The notes below the pieces were generated by a model that ran no database searches, was not told the DNA's origin, and was given only the letters and a program-made list of their open reading frames with translations. The position numbers were made by a program, and so were the translations under genes. This document shows, one piece after another, positions 1 through 4,558 of a stretch of 6,178 bases of DNA (its first letter is position 1; every line of letters starts with the position of its first letter). The stretch is from the NCBI GenBank assembly GCA_900555795.1, contig USMP01000086.1, positions 1-6,178 on the forward strand. The letters run 5' to 3'. The stretch is from an uncultured Eubacteriales bacterium. GTDB lineage: Bacteria > Bacillota > Clostridia > Oscillospirales > Oscillospiraceae.

Positions 1-965
1 ACCATGGGGGTCAGGGCCATGGAAATATAGTCCTTGAACTGGGGAAACAGCTTTTTTGCCATGACGGACCAGGCGGGACAGCAGGAGGTGGCCATGAAGG
101 GCTGCTGGGCGGGCACCTTCTCAAGGAAGTCCTTGGCCTCCTCAATGGCGCACAGGTCCGCCCCCACCGCCACCTCCGCCACCCCGGCGAAGCCCAGGCG
201 GCGCATGGCGGCGGTAAGCCGCTCCGGCGTGGCCTCCGGGCCAAACTGGCCCGGAAAGGAGGGGGCTATAATGGCGATGACCCGGTCCCCCCGCTTGATG
301 GCGTGGATCAGCTGGAAGATCTGGCCCTTGTCCACAATGGCGCCGAAGGGGCAGCTGACAAGGCACATGCCGCAGGAGACACATTTGTCGTAGTCAATTT
401 TGGCCCGGCCGTGCTCGTCGGAGTGGATGGCGTCCATGCCGCAGGCCTTCTGGCAGGGCCGCTCCAGCTTAATAATGGCGCTGTAGTTGCAGGCGTCGGC
501 GCATTTTCCGCATTTGATGCACTGGTCCTGGCGGATGAAGCATTTGTTGTTGACCATATGGATCGCGTCCTTGGGGCAGACCTGGCGGCAGGACTGGGCC
601 AGACACCCCTGGCAGTACTCCGTGACGCGGTACTGCTTGGTGGGACAGGCGTGGCAGGCGTAGCCTATGATATTGATGAGGGGCGGGTCGTAGTATTTTT
701 CGGCGATGGCGCTCTCCGCAATGCCCTCGCTGAGCACGGTGGGCTGGTCAATTGGCCGCAGGGGCAGGCCCATGGCCAGCCGGACCCGCTCCCCGGCGAT
801 GGCCCGTTCCAGGAAAATAGATTCCCGATACCGGGCCTCCTCGCCGGGCACGATGACATAGGGCAGCTGCTCCATCCGTGCGTAGTCCCCGTCGTAGGCC
901 AGACGGGCCACCTCGGTAAAGACCTTCTTGCGAATGCTGGTGACGGATGATGGGATACCGCGCAT
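1..965 (-). CDS. [FeFe] hydrogenase, group B-like, N-terminal 321 residues (partial)
   Basis: This is an iron-only hydrogenase. Members of the family reduce protons to H2 (or the reverse) with electrons from ferredoxin, in the cytoplasm of fermenting anaerobes. The gene starts at ATG 965-963, 7 nt after a GGGAGG ribosome binding site, and stays open to the left edge, so its 3' end is outside the window. Residues 104-130 carry a Cys-rich segment (C104, C107, C118, C121, C126, C130-Pro). Two ferredoxin-like [4Fe-4S] motifs follow: C149-x2-C152-x2-C155-x3-C159 and C195-x2-C198-x2-C201-x3-C205-Pro. The catalytic domain begins near residue 228, with IAPSFPGQFG and ADLCAIEEA (269-277). The first H-cluster motif, TSCCPAW (293-299), keeps both cysteines: the proton-relay one and the cluster ligand. 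The second and third H-cluster motifs would lie beyond the window. Ala in TSCCPAW and this N-terminal layout suggest group B rather than classical group A; that subgroup call is from memory. It is transcribed alone, divergently from the surface-protein gene. Confidence 0.9.
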   Translation of the reverse strand, partial: MRGIPSSVTSIRKKVFTEVARLAYDGDYARMEQLPYVIVPGEEARYRESIFLERAIAGERVRLAMGLPLRPIDQPTVLSEGIAESAIAEKYYDPPLINIIGYACHACPTKQYRVTEYCQGCLAQSCRQVCPKDAIHMVNNKCFIRQDQCIKCGKCADACNYSAIIKLERPCQKACGMDAIHSDEHGRAKIDYDKCVSCGMCLVSCPFGAIVDKGQIFQLIHAIKRGDRVIAIIAPSFPGQFGPEATPERLTAAMRRLGFAGVAEVAVGADLCAIEEAKDFLEKVPAQQPFMATSCCPAWSVMAKKLFPQFKDYISMALTPM

Positions 966-972
966 AGGGGTT

Positions 973-978
973 CCTCCC
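973..978 (-). promoter_or_regulatory. Ribosome binding site of the hydrogenase gene
   Basis: GGGAGG on the minus strand lies 7 nt before ATG 965-963. This fixes the start of the hydrogenase, whose N-terminus MRGIPSSVTS is otherwise not distinctive. Confidence 0.8.
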
Positions 979-1005
979 TTTCCTTTGAATAAGATTGATG
1001 GAGAG

Positions 1006-1035
1006 AGCCGGCCCGATGGGGCGCGCCGGTCGGCT
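1006..1035. repeat. Imperfect inverted repeat over the hydrogenase transcription start
   Basis: AGCCGGCC (1006-1013) pairs with GGTCGGCT (1028-1035) with one mismatch, around a 14-nt centre. It begins 3 bp downstream of the -10 box of the hydrogenase promoter and spans the expected start point. That position would suit a repressor operator or a hairpin at the 5' end of the mRNA. The arms are GC-rich in a GC-rich genome, so chance is possible. Confidence 0.35.
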
Positions 1036-1037
1036 TC

Positions 1038-1066
1038 ATTATAAATGTGGAAAAACCCCTTGTCAA
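1038..1066 (-). promoter_or_regulatory. Consensus SigA promoter of the hydrogenase gene
   Basis: On the minus strand, TTGACA (1066-1061) is followed by a 17-bp spacer and TATAAT (1043-1038). Both hexamers match the housekeeping consensus exactly and the spacing is optimal. Transcription should start near 1031, giving a leader of roughly 65 nt. An exact consensus suggests strong basal expression unless something represses it. Confidence 0.88.
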
Positions 1067-1155
1067 TCCGGCCCTGCCGGGAACTTTTTCCCCGTCCCCT
1101 GCGTCCATAGGGGCAAGAGGTCCCGCCGGGCCGGCCCTTAGGAAAATTTAAGGAT

Positions 1156-1174
1156 TGTATCATAATTTGTTACA
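1156..1174. repeat. 19-bp AT-rich dyad just upstream of the SLH-gene promoter
   Basis: TGTATCATAATTTGTTACA is an odd-length dyad in which 7 of 9 base pairs are complementary about the central A at 1165. It ends about where the -35 element of the rightward promoter would lie (-10 box at 1196-1201). It sits in the only AT-rich island of the intergenic region. It could be a transcription factor site or simply an AT-rich upstream element; no regulator family is assigned. Confidence 0.35.
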
Positions 1175-1201
1175 GCTTTTTTCCAGGGCTTGTGCTATAA
1201 T
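1173..1201 (+). promoter_or_regulatory. Extended -10 promoter of the SLH surface-protein gene
   Basis: TGC-TATAAT, with TG at 1193-1194 and the -10 hexamer at 1196-1201, is an exact extended -10 element. At 17-bp spacing the -35 position is CAGCTT (1173-1178), which is a poor match, so the promoter would rely on the extended -10 or on an activator. Expected start is near 1208, giving a leader of about 64 nt. Confidence 0.7.
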
Positions 1202-1222
1202 GACCACACTGGAACCCCTGTG

Positions 1223-1244
1223 CCCCGGAGGTTGGCTCCCGGGG
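1223..1244 (+). other. Leader hairpin in the SLH-gene 5' UTR
   Basis: CCCCGGAG (1223-1230) can pair with CTCCCGGGG (1236-1244) around loop GTTGG, with one bulged C. It lies 11 nt before the true ribosome binding site and has no U-run after it, so it is not a terminator. It may protect the 5' end of the mRNA. Confidence 0.4.
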
Positions 1245-1255
1245 AAAATCATCCT

Positions 1256-1263
1256 GGAGGAGG
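1256..1263 (+). promoter_or_regulatory. Ribosome binding site that selects the SLH-gene start
   Basis: GGAGGAGG is a near-perfect anti-SD match. Measured from AGGAGG (1258-1263), ATG 1272 is 8 nt away and ATG 1266 only 2 nt away. Measured from GGAGG (1256-1260), ATG 1266 is 5 nt away. Both starts are possible; I chose 1272. The choice changes only two residues before the signal peptide. Confidence 0.8.
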
Positions 1264-1271
1264 AAATGCAA

Positions 1272-3725
1272 ATGAAAAGAATGCGTATGCGCCGGCTGCT
1301 GGGTGCGGTGCTGGCCCTGGCCCTGATGGTGTCCCTGGTTCCCGAGGCCCTGGCGGCCTCGTCCAAGTGCCCGGAGTGCGGCTCCGCCAACTGCACCTGG
1401 ACCACCGTGGCGGCGGCCACCTGCCACGAGACCGGCGTGGACAAGTGCGTCTGCAAGGCCTGCGGCAAGACCAGCCTGGTGGAGACGCCGGTGAACAAGA
1501 ATAACCACGACGCCGTCTATACCGACAACGGCGACGGCAAGACCCACACCGCCAAGTGCCCCTACGACAGCTACAGCAACTCCCGTGAGGCCCACGAGTT
1601 TGAAAACGGCCGGTGCGTGAAGTGCCTGGCTGTGGACTACAGCTCCGTCACCGTGTCCCTGCCCCGGCGGATGGAGGTCTACGCCGCCGTGGGCGACGAG
1701 GAGGCCAAGCTCTCCGTGGGGGATGTGACGCTGACCATCGGCAACGTGGACATCACCGACGACTACACCATTACCTACGCCTGGTTCTACGGCGGGGAGA
1801 TGGTGGGCAGCGGCTCCAGCTACACCCTGCCCGCCTCCGTGACCAAGGAGGAGGACGACTACACCTACACCTGCGTGATGATGGCCACCGCCAAGAGCAG
1901 TTCCGGCGGCAATTCCGTCAACGCCACCTGCACCGTGTCCGTCCTGGTCCGGGAACTGGTCAGCGCCCACGCCTCCGTCAGCACGGAGGACAAGGACTAT
2001 GTCCTGGAGGACACCACGTCCCGCAACTCCGTCTCGGTGTACGACCAGATCTACGACGCGGTGTACGCCGCCTCCTCCGCCTATCCCGACTATGTGGTCT
2101 TTGACGAGAAGCCCGACAGCAAGGTGGGCGAACTGGACTGCACCGCGGGCCGGGAGTACAGCTTTGACGAGGACAATTCCCGGTACCTGGGGGATCTGTC
2201 CTTTACCCCCGACGAGGATCACACCGGCATGTATACCATTAATTTCACCGCCTATGACACCAAGGGCAAGGAGTTCCCCGGCGTGCTCACCTTCACGGTG
2301 GAGCGCACCCTGGGGGAGATGGATCTGCTCTACACCGGCGTCAAGGGCGAGCCCATCTCCTTCGACGAGGAGGACTTCAGCGACTTCTGGCTGGACAACT
2401 ATGATAAGGGGCAGCTGACCCGCATCTCCTTTACCAGCCTGCCCGGCACCAGCACCGGCGTGCTCTACTACGGCTACTCCTCCCCCTCCCGCCCCGGCAC
2501 CCGGGTGAAGGCGGACGACCCCTTCTACTATGAGGCTGGCAGCCGTCAGGACGAGATTGACCTGACCTTCGTGCCCGCCGGCAAGTTCACCGGTTATGTC
2601 ACCCTGCCCTTTGAGGCCTACGGCGAGAACAACCGGGGCAAGTCCGTCTATCTGGACGGCACCGTCTACCTCTTTATCAGCGACGGCGATGTGGAGGAGG
2701 TATCCTATCAGGTGACATCCGGCGGCGCGGTGCAGCTGGAGGGGGACGACTTCCTCTCTGTCTACCGGGACGCCACCGACAGCAAGGGCAGCGGCTTCTA
2801 CATCCAGCTGCTGGAACTGCCCGACTCCGGCAGGCTGTACGTGAACTACACCGACAGCAAGAAGAGCCAGGCGCTGAAGGAATCCAATCGCACCGACTAC
2901 ATCTTCTATTACAGCAATACCCGCGAAAACGAGATTGACGATCTGACCTATGTGGCCGGCACCGCCCTGACGGACAGCGCCTCCTATGTGGCCTATGACA
3001 GCAAGGGGGAACTGCTGTATGTGGGTGAGATCGACTTTGTCCGGGGGGATCTGACGGTGACGTATACCGCCGCCTCCACCGGCGTCAACTTCCGGGCCAG
3101 CGATTTCCGCACCCTGCTGGGCACCGCCAGCGGCGAGGCCATCACCTCCGTGTCCTTCACGCCTCCCACCACGGGGACCCTGTACTATAACTATGTCAAC
3201 GGCCGCGGCACCCCCGTCACCGCTGCCGACAAGTTCTACACCTCCGGCACCACCCTCAGCGTCAACAATCTGACGTACGTGCCCCGCTCCGGCCAGTCCG
3301 GCCAGGTGAGCGTGGATTTCACCGCCTATGATCTCAATAACAGCAAGGTTACAGGCACCGTGAAGATCACTGTCACCGCCACCACCCCCACCCCCGTCGT
3401 GCCGGTCAAAACCTTCCCTGATGTCACCAGCACCCAGTGGTATTACACCTATGTGACGGACCTGGCCACCGCCGGCGTGATCAACGGCTTTGAGGACGGC
3501 ACCTTCCGTCCCGCCGGCGAGGCCCTGAAGCTGCCCAAGTCCACCCTGACCCGGTCCCCCTTTACCGACAGCAACAACGAGTATGTGCTGGCCCTCTACG
3601 AGGCGGGTATCGTCACCGGCAATAAGCTTGCGGACGGCACCTATAAGTACTACGGCGTCAATTCCATCGTCCGCAGCGAGTTTGCCGCCATTGTCTGGCG
3701 CATCAACAACTACCGCGCCGCCTGA
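1272..3725 (+). CDS. Secreted multi-domain surface protein with C-terminal SLH motifs
   Basis: This is an 817-residue exported protein, probably held on the cell wall by SLH domains, which bind secondary wall polysaccharide. Residues 1-28 form a classic signal peptide: KRMRMRR, then a Leu/Ala/Val core, with likely cleavage at ALA|AS. Mature order: Cys-rich segment with paired cysteines (C33/C36, C61/C64, C115/C118); Ig-like domain at about 122-228 (core W171, C201, C220); four diverged beta-rich modules (about 234-347, 352-474, 477-592, 595-702); a short Thr/Pro linker (702-711); SLH motif 1 (715-750, FPDV...WYYTYV...GVINGFEDGTFRP); and a last SLH motif (about 764-814, ending in AAIVWRI). No catalytic motif is visible, so a structural or adhesive role is inferred. 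The SLH region is shorter than usual (see findings). The gene is transcribed alone and ends at a strong terminator. The specific function is unknown. Confidence 0.88.
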   Translation: MKRMRMRRLLGAVLALALMVSLVPEALAASSKCPECGSANCTWTTVAAATCHETGVDKCVCKACGKTSLVETPVNKNNHDAVYTDNGDGKTHTAKCPYDSYSNSREAHEFENGRCVKCLAVDYSSVTVSLPRRMEVYAAVGDEEAKLSVGDVTLTIGNVDITDDYTITYAWFYGGEMVGSGSSYTLPASVTKEEDDYTYTCVMMATAKSSSGGNSVNATCTVSVLVRELVSAHASVSTEDKDYVLEDTTSRNSVSVYDQIYDAVYAASSAYPDYVVFDEKPDSKVGELDCTAGREYSFDEDNSRYLGDLSFTPDEDHTGMYTINFTAYDTKGKEFPGVLTFTVERTLGEMDLLYTGVKGEPISFDEEDFSDFWLDNYDKGQLTRISFTSLPGTSTGVLYYGYSSPSRPGTRVKADDPFYYEAGSRQDEIDLTFVPAGKFTGYVTLPFEAYGENNRGKSVYLDGTVYLFISDGDVEEVSYQVTSGGAVQLEGDDFLSVYRDATDSKGSGFYIQLLELPDSGRLYVNYTDSKKSQALKESNRTDYIFYYSNTRENEIDDLTYVAGTALTDSASYVAYDSKGELLYVGEIDFVRGDLTVTYTAASTGVNFRASDFRTLLGTASGEAITSVSFTPPTTGTLYYNYVNGRGTPVTAADKFYTSGTTLSVNNLTYVPRSGQSGQVSVDFTAYDLNNSKVTGTVKITVTATTPTPVVPVKTFPDVTSTQWYYTYVTDLATAGVINGFEDGTFRPAGEALKLPKSTLTRSPFTDSNNEYVLALYEAGIVTGNKLADGTYKYYGVNSIVRSEFAAIVWRINNYRAA
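1368..1625 (+). other. Cys-rich zinc-ribbon-like segment of the SLH protein
   Basis: Residues 33-118 of the mature N-terminus hold ten cysteines, including CPEC (33-36), CVCKAC (59-64) and CVKC (115-118). The sequence NGDGKTHTAKC (86-96) resembles the NGDGTHTATC repeats seen in many clostridial surface proteins. The CxxC pairs could bind zinc or form disulfides outside the cell. Fold and function are inferred. Confidence 0.5.
1971..2312 (+). repeat. Surface-protein module A (most diverged of four)
   Basis: Residues about 234-347. Its second half shares DLSFTP (308-313) and FTAYDTKG (325-332) with the later modules. Its first half lacks the LYY and FYY signatures and has GELDC instead. Likely a beta-sandwich. 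Boundaries are approximate. Confidence 0.5.
2325..2693 (+). repeat. Surface-protein module B
   Basis: Residues about 352-474. Signatures in order are GVLYYGY (396-402), FYY (418-420), LTFVP (431-435) and FEAYG (447-451). The order and spacing match modules C and D, which supports descent from an internal duplication. Confidence 0.6.
2700..3047 (+). repeat. Surface-protein module C
   Basis: Residues about 477-592. Signatures are GRLYVNY (520-526), FYY (545-547), DLTYVAG (557-563) and VAYDSKG (573-579). The distance from the LY signature to AYD is 52 residues, against 51 in module B and 48 in module D. Confidence 0.6.
3054..3377 (+). repeat. Surface-protein module D
   Basis: Residues about 595-702, just before the Thr/Pro linker. 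Signatures are GTLYYNY (635-641), KFYTSG (654-659), NLTYVP (666-671) and FTAYD (683-687), ending in strand TGTVKITV. This is the cleanest copy of the module. Confidence 0.6.
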
Positions 3726-3740
3726 TCCCAGAGAAAAAAC

Positions 3741-3781
3741 GCCGCCGGCGGAAGATTTCCTTCCGCCGGCGGCCCCTTTTT
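3741..3781 (+). terminator. Rho-independent terminator of the SLH gene
   Basis: A perfect 13-bp stem, GCCGCCGGCGGAA (3741-3753) with TTCCGCCGGCGGC (3761-3773), extends to 14 bp by G3754-C3760, leaving a 5-nt loop. It is followed by CCC and five T. A run of six A (3734-3739) precedes it, so the structure could also work on the other strand. It starts 15 nt after the stop codon at 3723-3725. Confidence 0.92.
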
Positions 3782-3793
3782 CGGCATTTTCGG

Positions 3794-3823
3794 TTGCAAC
3801 CGCCGTCGGCGGTGTGGTACACT
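3794..3823 (+). promoter_or_regulatory. Promoter of the DUF1643 gene, with TG extension
   Basis: TTGCAA (3794-3799), an 18-bp spacer and TACACT (3818-3823), with TG at 3815-3816 forming an extended -10. The expected start is near 3830, about 50 nt before the GTG. It lies just downstream of the SLH terminator, which supports a separate transcription unit for the next two genes. Confidence 0.65.
3799..3813. repeat. Perfect inverted repeat inside the DUF1643 promoter spacer
   Basis: ACCGCC (3799-3804), GTC and GGCGGT (3808-3813) form a perfect 6-bp dyad between the -35 and -10 boxes. This is a classic place for a repressor operator. It lies upstream of the predicted start point, so it would act as DNA, not as an mRNA hairpin. 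The short GC-rich arms leave room for chance. Confidence 0.4.
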
Positions 3824-3864
3824 GAAACACACAGGGGCGGCCCAAAATCCGGGATGCCCCGCGG

Positions 3865-3872
3865 AAAGGAGG
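3865..3872 (+). promoter_or_regulatory. Ribosome binding site supporting a GTG start
   Basis: AAAGGAGG is a full-strength site 9 nt before GTG 3882. The first in-frame ATG, at 3912, has no such site, so the GTG is preferred. Confidence 0.8.
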
Positions 3873-3881
3873 CCCCCGCCC

Positions 3882-4532
3882 GTGCACATTCCCGCCCACC
3901 CCACTGATCAGATGGATATTCTGCCCTTTCACCGCGCCCTGGACCAGGCGCAGGAGCCTTCGCCGGACTATGACGCGGCCCGCTGGCTCTATGTGCCCAA
4001 CCGTTACACCGAGTACCGGTATATCCTGGGTACCCGGGGGGCCCGACCCCTGATCTGCGTGGGTGTCAACCCCTCCACCGCCGCCCCCGGCGACCTGGAC
4101 CCCACCCTCAAGAGCGTGGAGCGGGTGGCCGGCGGCAACGGCTTTGACAGCTTTATCATGTTTAACGTCTACGCCCAGCGGGCCACCCGGCCGGCGGACA
4201 TGGAGCGGACGCTGAACCGGGACCTCCACCGGGAGAACATGGCCGCCTTTGACTACGTTCTCTCCCTCTCCCCCGCGCCCACGGTGTGGTGCGCCTGGGG
4301 CACGGTGATCAGGCAGCGGGACTATTTGGCCGGCTGCGTGGCGGATATGATTGACATCGGCCGCCGCCGGGGCGCCCGGTGGGTGACGGCGGGCCGCCGC
4401 AGCAAGTACGGCGGCCATCCCCACCACCCCCTCTATCTGAGAAAGGACAGCGTGCTGGAGGCCTTTGACGCAGAGTCCTACTGCCGGTCCCTGGCCGATA
4501 ATTTCCGGGGAGCGGTACATACTACCCTGTAA
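3882..4532 (+). CDS. DUF1643 domain-containing protein
   Basis: A 216-residue soluble protein without a signal peptide or membrane segment. I recognise it as the DUF1643 family from the motif series GVNPSTA (61-67), DPT (73-75), FNVYAQRATRP (94-104), CAWGT (137-141) and GHPHHPLYL (178-186). It is full length for the family. The family has no established biochemical function that I know of. The series GxNPS, then a hydrophobic strand ending in WG, then HPxxPLxL, resembles the uracil-DNA glycosylase superfamily; this is my inference and is discussed in findings. The start is GTG 3882, supported by its ribosome binding site; ATG 3912 would remove ten residues. The gene has its own promoter and probably continues into the pyrophosphatase gene 26 nt downstream, with no terminator between them. 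Confidence 0.85.
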   Translation: MHIPAHPTDQMDILPFHRALDQAQEPSPDYDAARWLYVPNRYTEYRYILGTRGARPLICVGVNPSTAAPGDLDPTLKSVERVAGGNGFDSFIMFNVYAQRATRPADMERTLNRDLHRENMAAFDYVLSLSPAPTVWCAWGTVIRQRDYLAGCVADMIDIGRRRGARWVTAGRRSKYGGHPHHPLYLRKDSVLEAFDAESYCRSLADNFRGAVHTTL

Positions 4533-4541
4533 CGCACCCAA

Positions 4542-4547
4542 AAGGAG
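4542..4547 (+). promoter_or_regulatory. Ribosome binding site of the pyrophosphatase gene
   Basis: AAGGAG precedes ATG 4559 by 11 nt, slightly longer than ideal. A GTG at 4547 opens the same frame four codons earlier but begins inside this site, so it cannot be the start. From ATG 4559 the metal ligands fall at H9, D13 and D15, the same numbers as in Bacillus subtilis PpaC. Confidence 0.75.
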
Positions 4548-4558
4548 TGGATTTTTAC

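Larger units (their letters stand above)
966..1271. other. Divergent intergenic region between hydrogenase and SLH-protein genes
   Basis: About 300 bases without a gene. The region holds the two leader sequences, the two promoters and several GC-rich inverted repeats described separately. It shows a sharp composition change: the stretch 1141-1180 is AT-rich, while 1066-1140 is GC-rich and contains the 10-bp palindrome GGGCCGGCCC at 1128-1137. I find no small ORF with a ribosome binding site and no riboswitch or tRNA that I recognise. Confidence 0.7.

Noticed and set aside
303..950. A 215-codon plus-strand open frame opposite the hydrogenase
   Set aside because: The minus strand carries ordered iron-sulfur and H-cluster motifs, a good ribosome binding site and a consensus promoter. 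The plus-strand frame has none of these.
1096..1113. CCCCT/AGGGG hairpin in the intergenic region as a terminator or operator
   Set aside because: Only 5 bp around an 8-nt loop, no T-run, and no position relative to either promoter that would suggest a role.
1155..1271. Longer N-terminus for the SLH protein, from TTG 1155 or ATG 1200
   Set aside because: Both codons lie upstream of the predicted transcription start; ATG 1200 overlaps the -10 box. A strong ribosome binding site and a signal peptide begin at 1266/1272.
1170..4541. A 1123-codon open frame on the minus strand, opposite the SLH and DUF1643 genes
   Set aside because: It spans two well-supported plus-strand genes, the terminator and a promoter. 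Its product is a low-complexity Gly/Val/His-rich sequence, as expected from the antisense of GC-rich codons. No domain or ribosome binding site supports it.
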